From: Draconibacterium mangrovi
GTDB lineage: Bacteria; Bacteroidota; Bacteroidia; Bacteroidales; Prolixibacteraceae
Direction: 5' to 3'
DNA length: 64,000 bases
Assembly: GCF_010586825.1 (NCBI RefSeq)
Contig: NZ_JAAAGB010000003.1
Coordinates: 1 to 64,000, forward strand
The translations under genes were made by a program, and so were the position numbers. How positions within the stretch are numbered: the stretch's first letter is position 1; each line of letters opens with the position of its first letter. Below the pieces are notes generated by a model. The model was not told the origin of the DNA. It did no database searches and saw only the letters and a program-made list of their open reading frames with translations. Shown piece by piece: positions 16,074-24,402 of the stretch.

Positions 16074-17291
16074 TTATTTTATAAACGATGGGGTAACGGA
16101 CAACATCAGGTAAGCCCAGTGCTGCCCAACAGAACTATCGCCGCCTTTCAGAATTTCCATCGAATCGCCAGCAAACATCGTTGAGTATCCAAGCGTAATT
16201 GAGGTGAACGGATTTACAATCCATTTAGCGGAAAGATCAAGTTCGGTACCCAAATAGTTGGATGCGTCGGGAGCAACTTCCGCTGCCGACCCAAAATAAT
16301 GCAGATGCGCATCAAACACAAATTGATCTTTCGTGTACTTGTATTTCAAATAAATATCGTTTAATCCCACCGAACCGATGTGACTGCCAACATAAAAATA
16401 ATCCATAAAACCATTGAATTTATGGTTGGTGCCATAAAGTGGCGTAAACGATTTATATTTCTCCGTTTCGTTGTAATCGGCTCCTGAAAGACGTTCATAT
16501 CCTGCAACAAAGTTTTTATATGCCGCTTCAAACAATACGTTCAACGCACTGATCTTAGCGCCCGAAACGTGTTTCCCGGTTTGGAAATAAAGATTACCGG
16601 CCAGCTTCACCTCTTCAACAAGTGTGGTATATCTTCCACCAATGGTTTGACTGTATCGGTTTTTCTGTTCATCTGCCTGCATATACGGGACACCATTATT
16701 CAAAAGCATCAAACTCAGTGCACTATTCTCCCACCTTTTATTAAACCATATGAACTGAAGATCTTTGTAGGCATCGGGCCCGTTGTAAATGTTATTGGTA
16801 ATATCGTTGTTTTCGTTATGCGCAACACCAAAATGTAGTTTAATATCGTCTTCGTATTTAAAAATGGCCATGTCGTGCGAGCGTGCCTGTTGTGCCCATC
16901 CCACGTTTCCAAAAATACGATGGTCGTCGTAAACCACTTCCTGCCGTCCGGCTTTTAACGAGAACTGAGGCGAAAATAACACCTCGGCCCATGCCTCGTG
17001 TACCGAAAGCGCAAAATCTTCGTTACCCACCAATTGCGGCTGACTCCCCCATTGCCTAACATCTTGTACTACCAGGCTGGTAATAATGTATTCGTTTTTA
17101 AACATGGCATTTAGCCGTGTACGTTGCGAGGTGATCAACGATGCTTTTTGATCTTCAACTGCCAGCGACTTGTAACCACGGCTTAATTCGGTTCGTGGTC
17201 TGTATTCTCCCGTTAGTGAAAACTGAGCTTTAGCAGCAAAAGAAACACACATAATCACTAGAACCAAAATGGTAATTCCGGAATTCTTCAT
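16074..17291 (-). CDS. Outer-membrane beta-barrel, alginate-export (AlgE-like) family
   Basis: A 405-residue protein with a signal peptide ending AAKAQ (~residue 23). GEYRPRTELSRGYK followed by TSQRTRLNAMFK and SLKAGRQEVVYDDHRIFGNVGWAQQ is the pattern of the Alginate_exp family of 16-18-stranded barrels. Many amphipathic strands follow to a C-terminal Lys after SVTPSFIK. In Bacteroidota such barrels are often next to respiratory or anion-reducing systems; here it follows nrfA by 21 nt on the same strand, so it may let nitrite or another small anion into the periplasm. That link is inference. Confidence 0.75.
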   Translation of the reverse strand: MKNSGITILVLVIMCVSFAAKAQFSLTGEYRPRTELSRGYKSLAVEDQKASLITSQRTRLNAMFKNEYIITSLVVQDVRQWGSQPQLVGNEDFALSVHEAWAEVLFSPQFSLKAGRQEVVYDDHRIFGNVGWAQQARSHDMAIFKYEDDIKLHFGVAHNENNDITNNIYNGPDAYKDLQFIWFNKRWENSALSLMLLNNGVPYMQADEQKNRYSQTIGGRYTTLVEEVKLAGNLYFQTGKHVSGAKISALNVLFEAAYKNFVAGYERLSGADYNETEKYKSFTPLYGTNHKFNGFMDYFYVGSHIGSVGLNDIYLKYKYTKDQFVFDAHLHYFGSAAEVAPDASNYLGTELDLSAKWIVNPFTSITLGYSTMFAGDSMEILKGGDSSVGQHWAYLMLSVTPSFIK

Positions 17292-17312
17292 AATCTTCAG
17301 GTTTAGCTTTTA

Positions 17313-18836
17313 TTATTCCTGTAGCTTTACAACAGCATCGTAAGTTTTCTCGCGTTCTTCGGCTTCCTCCATCCATTTTGGCACGATGGTTTTCAGGAAA
17401 TCCTGTTTCTCTTCGTTCAGTTTTTCCATATCCAGACCGATAAACTCCTGCGCTTTTACCTTGTTTGAAATATCAGGATATGGAATAGCCTTGTTAAATC
17501 CAAGATCGGCCAGTAAGCGCGCCAACTCAATTCTTGTTTCCTGGGCAATGGTAATACCGGTTGAAATTACACGTCCCACTTCTACAGGCGAATGGAACGA
17601 TCCTCCATGGCTGGCTGCAGCGTAATCCCAGCGCCACTGCGCATGACGTATTCCCATCAGGATATCTTCCATTTGAGTTTCGTCGGCTCCAAGATCCCAG
17701 GCTTTTTTAGCCTCAACATGAGCACGAACCAACAACTCCTCCAACTTATCGCGGTTTTCGATAATTTTATCCTGGCGTTCATAAACATTCGCCAACAAAG
17801 TTCCTGCCTCCTCGCGATGACAAACCTGGCATGAGTTGGCAATATTGTTCAGTGGCGACTGCATATGATGGTCGGTAAATTTCTGACCTCCCTCGCTCTT
17901 ATAAGGCATGTGGCAATCGGCACACGATACTCCGCGTTGAGCGTGTATTCCGGTTGAATGTATTTCATAGCCCGGATGTTGTGCTTTTAACATTGGTGCC
18001 TTGCTCAATGCATGTGTCCAGTCGCTGAATTCCAAATTATCGTAATATTCTTCCATGGCTTCAACACTAAAACCGTTATCCCATGGAAAAGTAAGATACT
18101 GTGCGCCTTCTACTTTTTTCTTATCAAAATAGTATTCCACATGACATTGAGCACAAACCAAACTGCGCATTTCCTGGTGACTGGCTTTTGTAACATCTTT
18201 ACCCATTCGTTCAAAAGCTTCTACCAAAGCAGGACGTGTAATGGTGAGGTTCATCGTTTCATTATCATGACAATCGGCACAACCGATCGGATTTACCACC
18301 TCTGCACCTAATTCGGCCCAGGCTCCGGTGTAAAACGCAGCCACCCCCTTATCGTTCATCAGCCGCGGTACATCGGGGCTTTTACACGTCATACAGGTTG
18401 CCGGCATCGGTCCTTCTTTTGGAGTCTTTGGCGCTCCGGTGCGCAATGTATTTTGAATATCAGTTATTGAATAATAATGACCTCGCCCTTGATTATAATC
18501 CTTCGAGAAGCCATAACCGGCCCACAAAACAACCAGCCTCGGGTCTACCTCCAGCATGTCGATCATTGCATTGCCGTTATATTTACTCCGGTAGCTGGTA
18601 TCAGCCGTTCCGTAATACGATTGAAACTCGCGGGGATAATTTTGCCCCCACACTTCGTTTCGTGGCTCGAACTTGCCAATTTCTGCTTTTGGAACATTAA
18701 CGTACGCAGCTTCCGCTCTTCTTTCAACAATTGATGAAGCCAAAAGACCAAGAAAGAAAACCACAACAACAGTTGTTAGAAAAAATATCCACGCCAACCA
18801 CGGGCGTTTCTCGGTTAGTTTTTGTTTTGCACTCAT
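17313..18836 (-). CDS. nrfA: Ammonia-forming cytochrome c nitrite reductase, catalytic subunit
   Basis: A 507-residue pentahaem cytochrome that reduces nitrite to ammonium with six electrons in the periplasm. The haem motifs are visible in order: CMTCK (residues 148-152, the Lys-ligated catalytic haem), CADCH (186-190), CAQCH (228-232), CADCH (305-309) and CQVCH (336-340). The N-terminus is a hydrophobic anchor (~12-33) rather than a clear cleavage site. QHPGYEIHSTGIHAQRGVSC holds the conserved His-rich active-site region. It lies 9 nt downstream of nrfH and 21 nt upstream of the barrel gene, forming an operon nrfH-nrfA-barrel. Confidence 0.97.
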   Translation of the reverse strand: MSAKQKLTEKRPWLAWIFFLTTVVVVFFLGLLASSIVERRAEAAYVNVPKAEIGKFEPRNEVWGQNYPREFQSYYGTADTSYRSKYNGNAMIDMLEVDPRLVVLWAGYGFSKDYNQGRGHYYSITDIQNTLRTGAPKTPKEGPMPATCMTCKSPDVPRLMNDKGVAAFYTGAWAELGAEVVNPIGCADCHDNETMNLTITRPALVEAFERMGKDVTKASHQEMRSLVCAQCHVEYYFDKKKVEGAQYLTFPWDNGFSVEAMEEYYDNLEFSDWTHALSKAPMLKAQHPGYEIHSTGIHAQRGVSCADCHMPYKSEGGQKFTDHHMQSPLNNIANSCQVCHREEAGTLLANVYERQDKIIENRDKLEELLVRAHVEAKKAWDLGADETQMEDILMGIRHAQWRWDYAAASHGGSFHSPVEVGRVISTGITIAQETRIELARLLADLGFNKAIPYPDISNKVKAQEFIGLDMEKLNEEKQDFLKTIVPKWMEEAEEREKTYDAVVKLQE

Positions 18837-18845
18837 GATTCTGTT

Positions 18846-19421
18846 TTAATTATTTTTTATGTATTGTTTTATCCAGTTCGGAACAGGACTCTCGGGAAGT
18901 GGTACGCGCGCATTGGGCACACTCGAAATACTATTTACACGACCGTGAGGTACTTCGCGATGACACTCAACACATCGTCGGTCTTCGCGATGTGCTTTAT
19001 GTGCTTCTACATTCCCAACTAATTTGGGATTTTCCAGTAGTTTCTGATGACAACGTATACAATTATTTTGTACTACTTCAGCACCTTCTTCATGAATATA
19101 GATTACCTGAGGCTCTTTTCGTAAGGTGAAAATTGTAGCGTGGCGCAAACCATCTTTTGCTTTAAAATAATATTTATTGAACACATTATTATGCGGAACA
19201 TGGCAGTCGTTGCAATGGGCAACCTCACGATGAGAACTGTGTGTCCAGGTGGCGTATTGCGGTGCCATAATATGGCAGTTGGTGCAGGTCTCAGGTCGGT
19301 CGCTGAGATATGAATGTGCTTTAGAAACATAAAGCAGAAACAAAACCAGACCTGCAAATATGCTTAATACGAAAATTACAGGAAGTTGCCATTTTTTAGG
19401 CGGAAGTAGTTGTTTTAACAT
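18846..19421 (-). CDS. nrfH: NrfH-type tetrahaem quinol dehydrogenase
   Basis: A 191-residue NapC/NrfH-family protein. One N-terminal membrane helix (~13-32) anchors it in the inner membrane; four haem motifs follow: CTNCH (46-50), CNDCH (70-74), CIRCH (121-125) and CVECH (150-154). It takes electrons from menaquinol and passes them to NrfA. The C-terminus ends in a short tail after HREVPHGRVNS. It is the first gene of the operon; a Crp/Fnr-like palindrome lies 58 bp upstream of its start codon. Confidence 0.96.
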   Translation of the reverse strand: MLKQLLPPKKWQLPVIFVLSIFAGLVLFLLYVSKAHSYLSDRPETCTNCHIMAPQYATWTHSSHREVAHCNDCHVPHNNVFNKYYFKAKDGLRHATIFTLRKEPQVIYIHEEGAEVVQNNCIRCHQKLLENPKLVGNVEAHKAHREDRRCVECHREVPHGRVNSISSVPNARVPLPESPVPNWIKQYIKNN

Positions 19422-19450
19422 AGCAATTGGTTGATCGAACTTTTATGCCG

Positions 19451-19496
19451 TAAATATCTTTTGAATCATACATGAATTTTGTACCAAATGTTACAA
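19451..19496 (-). promoter_or_regulatory. Crp/Fnr-like operator and -7-like element upstream of nrfH
   Basis: On the minus strand TTGTAAC-N4-GGTACAA spans 19496-19479; 20 bp later comes GATATTTA (19458-19451), a weak -7 element. The same layout occurs before the PepSY gene at 53783-53828. A dyad of this size centred about 41 bp before the predicted start is the place where Crp/Fnr activators bind. Confidence 0.6.
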
Positions 19497-19806
19497 TTCA
19501 GATATATTCAATAAAAAATTCCGGAAAACAAAAAGCTCAGCCTGAAAACGGTTTTCAGCAATTCAGGTTCTGTTTCTCACGAACAAAACCTTATAAATAA
19601 ACTGTTTTATTTTGGGGGACTTTGGCAACACCGGCAGTAAAACAATAAAAGCTTTGTTATGCTACGCGGTAATTGCAGACTTTATTGGAAAACCAACGAG
19701 ATTGCAAAAACAGGTTGAGTTATACCAATCGTCAAAAGAAGAATACCCAATTCAGGGCAATACAAATTTGAAAAGAAAAACTTTCGTAAAAACACGTACA
19801 AAATCT
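19497..19806. other. Intergenic region between the hybrid regulator and nrfH
   Basis: No supported gene. A plus-strand open frame here (19612-19950) runs antisense into the regulator gene and resembles no protein. A hairpin CTGAAAAC-G-GTTTTCAG lies near 19542-19558, inside a wider pairing AGCCTGAA/TTCAGGTT; it could end transcription of the regulator gene. Confidence 0.4.
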
Positions 19807-22800
19807 TTACCCGATCATTTGCGTGGGCGATTTGCCAAAATGTTTCCTGAAGACGGTGCTGAAATACCCCACACTGGCAAAACCACAAAGCTCGCTTACC
19901 TCTGTAATATTATACTGCTTTGTACGCAACAAGTCGAGCGAATGATTTAAACGAACCATTTTGATAAAATCGGTAGGCGACTGATCGGTTAACGATTTTA
20001 CTTTTTTGTACAGTAGCGAAGGGCTAACGTGCATAGCCGAAGCAAAGTCTTTTTTAGAGAACTGCGCATTGGCCATATTTTCGTGAATAACTTCTACCAT
20101 CCGTTTCAGAAACTTATCGTTGAGTTCGTTCTCAACAATTGTCAAATCATCGCCGCCATTGATCATCTTCATCGCTTTCTCTCTGATGATCTTTCGGTTA
20201 TTAACTAACGAGCGAATTCGCTGCTGCAGAATAGACACATCGAATGGTTTGGTCAGGTAATCATCAGCGCCTAATCCCAATCCTTTTAATTGTTCGGCTT
20301 TTCCGGCCAGTGCCGTTAACAAAATTACCGGCAGATGCGATGTTTCGTATGTCGATTTAATTTTCCGACACAACTCATAACCGTCCATTTCCGGCATCAT
20401 AATATCCGACACAACAAGGTCGGGCGTTTGCTTTTCAATCAGTTCCCAGGCCTGAACCCCGTTTTTTGCAAGGTATACCTGAAACTGCGGCTCCATTGCC
20501 GTTTTCAAAAACTCTCTCAGGTATTCGTTATCCTCAACAATAAGCACTTTCATTTTTGATGCTTCCGGCTCTTCATCTTCATTTGGCACCACCGGACTAA
20601 ACTCTTGTTTTGTTACCGGCTGTTGCAGATCTTTGTGCTGAATGCTTGCCCTTTCAACAGGCGCTTCATCGAGCTTTTTGGTTGGAATAACCACCTGAAA
20701 CAATGATCCTTCGTTCAACTGACTAATACAATTTATTTTTCCGCCGTGCAGATTCACATAATTTTTCACCAGCAGTAAGCCAATTCCGGATCCAACAATT
20801 TTGGAGTTCACTACATTTTCGGCCCGGTAGTACTCTTTAAAAAGCTGGCGTTGTGCTTTTTTGCTTATTCCTATTCCAAAATCCTGCACCTCCAAAACCC
20901 ATCGGTGTTCCGTACAATGTAAACTTATATTTACATCGCTATCGGGATTCGAATATTTTATGGCGTTTGAAATAAGGTTATCAACAACTTTATCGATCAG
21001 AGTTTCGTCGATAGCCGTATGAAACCTCGATAAATTTGAGATAAAATGAATCTCAATATTTTTACTGTTACCATACGACTCAAACATCACAACCCGGTTT
21101 TTAATGGCCTTCACCACATCAACCATTTGCAACGAAATACGTTCTTTTCCAATGTCTGATTTCTGAAAATCCATCAGCTGGGTTACCACATTTAACAGCT
21201 TTTGTGTTTGTTCGGTAGCCAAATGTAAATAATGGTGCCCTTTTGAAGTTAGCACAGGCTCTTTGTTCAATTCTTCAACCGGTCCTTTTATAAGTGTTAA
21301 CGAGGTACGGATATCGTGCGCAGTATTGGCAAAAAAGCGAATTTTCTCCTCGGAATGTACTTTTTTAAGATTCTCGATGTAGTATACCATAATAAACACA
21401 ACAAGGCTAAAAACGAATAAAATTATCAGTATCCGGAACCACCAGGTGGCCCAGTATGGTGGAATTACATGAAGTTTTATATCGCGCTCGGCAAGAAGTT
21501 GAGTATTCGAACTGTCATACATTCTTATCCTCAACGTATAATCTCCACTCGGAATATTTGAGTAGGATAGAATTTTATTGTTGGCAGGTTTTGTCCATTC
21601 GGCATCAAGGCCTTCCATTTTCCACGAGAAACGGGCTCCCGGAGATGTTACCCCAATTGGCAGCATTTCCAGACTAATAGTATTCTGAGCATATTTTAAC
21701 GACAGTCTTTCAAGATCATTTAAAGGTTTTGTGAGCGATGGAGATTCGAGTTCGTGAATTGAACGCCCCGAAACAGTAAGTTCCTGCAGGAATATACTAC
21801 CGTTATTCAGAACTGGTTTAATTTCGTTCGGATCGAAAATTAATGCACCGTTATTGGTTCCCATCATTAATCTTTCGCCATCAAGCACTTGAATGGCCCT
21901 CAGGTTGTACGATACATTACTTATCGCAGGCAAAGCGTTAAAGGTTAAAATCGACCGGTCGCTTTGTTTTAAACGGCAAAGTCCCTGTTCGGTGCCAATC
22001 CAGTAATAACCATCCATGTACTTAATACTCGAAACAAAGTTTGATGGCAAACCATCATCCACGGTAAAATTCTCCTGCTTGCGGGTAATAAAATCGTAAC
22101 GAATTAAACCACTCCCTACTGTACAAAGCCAGGCCACATTATCTTTCAGATAAATATCGTTTACAATATACCCTTCTACAATGGTTTCGGTTCGCCCTGA
22201 ATTTATATCAAATTCAACCAATCCGTTGGTATTCCCAATTAACAATTTGTTCTCCGTATAATTCAGCAACTTACCCACAGTCATATTCCAATACGACTTG
22301 TAAGTGTCAGTTTTAATATCATAACAGATTAAATCTCCACGAACGCCACCAATCCAGAATTTGCCATTTTGATCGTCAATTATTTCAAAAACAAAATTAT
22401 TCCCAAACTGCCCGTCGGTTGATTCGAGACTCAGGTGTTTTAATTCTGCACCAGTTTTGTTATCGAGCAAATAAACGCCCGATGAATACGAACCGGCCCA
22501 AATACGCCCCCGGCTATCCTCTTTTAAGGTTAAAAATACCTGTGCTTGCTTTTCGTTATCGTGATAAAAGGATTTCCATTGTCCCGTAGCGTTATTTCTG
22601 AAACTGATTCCGTTATTGGTTGCAAACCAGAAATTTCCGTTACTGTCTTCCAACACGGCGTTAACATCGTTATTTACAAGCGAGTTATTATTATTTGCAA
22701 TATGGTTGATTTGGGTTACAATTGGGTTTGCCATATCTAAGTACGATACTCCCCCACTGTAGGTACATACCCATACACGGTTATTCTTGTCGCGGTATAT

Positions 22801-23715
22801 ATCATAAACACCATTACCTTTTAACGACCCCATGTTGTCAACGTCCTCTTTCATTACAGCAAGAACATCATGGCTGCTTTTATCCAACTCCCAAACACCT
22901 TGCCCGTCGATACCAATTAACACCGATGATGCTGTAAAATTCTCGATTGCCAATATTGGCTGGTTGGGTATATCCTCAATAGTCGTCAGTTTTTGTTCCG
23001 CTTTACCATCAAACACAAAAAGCCCGCTTCCCATAGTTCCTATCCACCAAACATCCTGCGATTCATCGTGTAAAAAAGAGGACACAGCATACTCCTCACC
23101 AGCCGGAAATTTATAAAATGGTTTGTAAACCGACTCATGAATATTGAACAGTTTCAACTCATTGTTTTCAGCATAAATAATGTTTTCGGTATCGTACCAT
23201 GTCATTGCCAAAACGTTGTTTACCGCAGTGGTTGCCTTAAGCCCATTTTCTTTGCTGAAATAATACAAGCCGGTGGTTGACGAGATCCATAAACGTTTTT
23301 CGTGATCGACAAGCATTCCCGAAACACCTAAATAGGGATTTCGAAGAACCCGCGACAAATTGATAAGCAATTCAAAACGGTCTTTAATAGAATTGTATAT
23401 GAATATCTGTCCGGCATTAGTAAAAACATAGAGTACATTTTGGCTGTAGGTTAATTCGGCAGTTATCACATTTGTGCTTTCATACGGAAGCTGGTAAATT
23501 CTGATATCATCCTGAGTATATCGTATAATCCCCATTTTCGACGACACCCAGATAAAGCCATTATCGTCGCCACACACCGAATTGGTTTCACGCAAGGAAA
23601 TTCCGAATTTTTCGTTGAGGCTATAAAAATGAACATTATTCTTGTTTTGAGCAATAGATAAACCTGCAATCAGCATGCAAAACAGGATTAATAGTATGTA
23701 ACTTTTTATTCTCAT
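19807..23715 (-). CDS. Hybrid two-component system regulator (periplasmic propeller sensor, kinase, receiver, AraC output)
   Basis: About 1302 residues from the ATG at 23713-23715 (an ATG three codons upstream is also possible). A signal peptide is followed by two predicted seven-bladed propellers built of Reg_prop repeats (DDNGFIWVSS, DKNNRVWVCTYSGG, DSNGNFWFATNNG), a Y_Y_Y domain (~700-755), a membrane helix (~765-785), a kinase with the phospho-acceptor in FFANTAHDIRTSLTL (about residue 800), an ATPase domain (GSGIGLLLVKNYVNLHGG), a receiver domain with Asp in VVSDIMMPEMDG (about 1104) and an AraC DNA-binding domain. Such proteins sense oligosaccharides in the periplasm and switch on a nearby utilization locus; the divergent GH2-SusCD locus is the obvious target. 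Confidence 0.95.
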   Translation of the reverse strand: MRIKSYILLILFCMLIAGLSIAQNKNNVHFYSLNEKFGISLRETNSVCGDDNGFIWVSSKMGIIRYTQDDIRIYQLPYESTNVITAELTYSQNVLYVFTNAGQIFIYNSIKDRFELLINLSRVLRNPYLGVSGMLVDHEKRLWISSTTGLYYFSKENGLKATTAVNNVLAMTWYDTENIIYAENNELKLFNIHESVYKPFYKFPAGEEYAVSSFLHDESQDVWWIGTMGSGLFVFDGKAEQKLTTIEDIPNQPILAIENFTASSVLIGIDGQGVWELDKSSHDVLAVMKEDVDNMGSLKGNGVYDIYRDKNNRVWVCTYSGGVSYLDMANPIVTQINHIANNNNSLVNNDVNAVLEDSNGNFWFATNNGISFRNNATGQWKSFYHDNEKQAQVFLTLKEDSRGRIWAGSYSSGVYLLDNKTGAELKHLSLESTDGQFGNNFVFEIIDDQNGKFWIGGVRGDLICYDIKTDTYKSYWNMTVGKLLNYTENKLLIGNTNGLVEFDINSGRTETIVEGYIVNDIYLKDNVAWLCTVGSGLIRYDFITRKQENFTVDDGLPSNFVSSIKYMDGYYWIGTEQGLCRLKQSDRSILTFNALPAISNVSYNLRAIQVLDGERLMMGTNNGALIFDPNEIKPVLNNGSIFLQELTVSGRSIHELESPSLTKPLNDLERLSLKYAQNTISLEMLPIGVTSPGARFSWKMEGLDAEWTKPANNKILSYSNIPSGDYTLRIRMYDSSNTQLLAERDIKLHVIPPYWATWWFRILIILFVFSLVVFIMVYYIENLKKVHSEEKIRFFANTAHDIRTSLTLIKGPVEELNKEPVLTSKGHHYLHLATEQTQKLLNVVTQLMDFQKSDIGKERISLQMVDVVKAIKNRVVMFESYGNSKNIEIHFISNLSRFHTAIDETLIDKVVDNLISNAIKYSNPDSDVNISLHCTEHRWVLEVQDFGIGISKKAQRQLFKEYYRAENVVNSKIVGSGIGLLLVKNYVNLHGGKINCISQLNEGSLFQVVIPTKKLDEAPVERASIQHKDLQQPVTKQEFSPVVPNEDEEPEASKMKVLIVEDNEYLREFLKTAMEPQFQVYLAKNGVQAWELIEKQTPDLVVSDIMMPEMDGYELCRKIKSTYETSHLPVILLTALAGKAEQLKGLGLGADDYLTKPFDVSILQQRIRSLVNNRKIIREKAMKMINGGDDLTIVENELNDKFLKRMVEVIHENMANAQFSKKDFASAMHVSPSLLYKKVKSLTDQSPTDFIKMVRLNHSLDLLRTKQYNITEVSELCGFASVGYFSTVFRKHFGKSPTQMIG

Positions 23716-23989
23716 TATTACCATCGGAAATTATTGTAAGCACAGCAATGTTATGAAAAAAGATAATTTCAAAAAAACAAAAACCTTTGCTTACCGCTAA
23801 AAAACCTTTCAGTCGGATATCCCTGTTTTACACTAAAAAGGCCTTGGTTTGTACAGCTCAAGCTCATCGGTTTCATTGATTAAACACCAATCAAATACAA
23901 TAGTCTGATATACCAACTATAACATTCTTTTATCGATTATATCTTTAGTCAAAGTAACACATAACCCTCGCGTTGTTTATGCTGACAGG

Positions 23990-24035
23990 TTACCATTTCT
24001 CTCGTGAACATTGTATATTCGGTTACCTTTCACGA
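23990..24035. promoter_or_regulatory. Direct repeat in the regulator/GH2 intergenic region, possible operator
   Basis: GGTTACCATTT (23990-24000) recurs as GGTTACCTTT (24021-24030), start to start 31 bp, three helical turns. An overlapping inverted pair TCGTGAA (24002-24008) / TTCACGA (24029-24035) links them. Direct repeats at such spacing suit AraC-type dimers; the assignment to the adjacent regulator is inference. Confidence 0.35.
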
Positions 24036-24212
24036 AAGCTTGTCGGTCTTTATCAATAAAATCATAGTTGTCCGGTATCGTGTTACAAGTATCATTATTC
24101 CATCACATGACAAAACTAGTTATTTAGGAGCCAGCCGTTTTTAACTTTTACACATTTGATTTATAAAAATGGATAATATTGTTCTTTTTTCTTCCAAATG
24201 ATCTTTTTCACG

Positions 24213-24242
24213 TTTGTGGTGAAACAATTTCTTATAGTTTTG
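24213..24242 (+). promoter_or_regulatory. Promoter of the GH2 gene
   Basis: TTTG (24213-24216), 18 bp, TAGTTTTG (24235-24242): both elements match the Bacteroidota consensus. The predicted transcript starts near 24249, leaving a leader of ~150 nt before ATG 24403. The rest of the 678-bp gap between the regulator and this gene has no supported coding region. Confidence 0.6.
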
Positions 24243-24402
24243 TCCACCCAAAAATGAAAATCGTCCACAACGCACCTGCCAGAATTTTATATTTTTGTTC
24301 TACATATTATTCAATCGATTCTGGAAACATCCGGTTCAACTTCCTTAACAAGGAGTTACCGCTGAATTAATATTTTTCACTAACAGGCAATAAAACATCA
24401 AA

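Noticed and set aside
19612-19950. Plus-strand 112-codon open frame
   Set aside because: Its last part is antisense to the AraC domain of the hybrid regulator and it shows no signal, motif or start context.
24087-24093. GTTACAA half-site in the regulator/GH2 gap
   Set aside because: The matching left half TTGTANC is absent, so it is not a third copy of the nrfH/PepSY operator.
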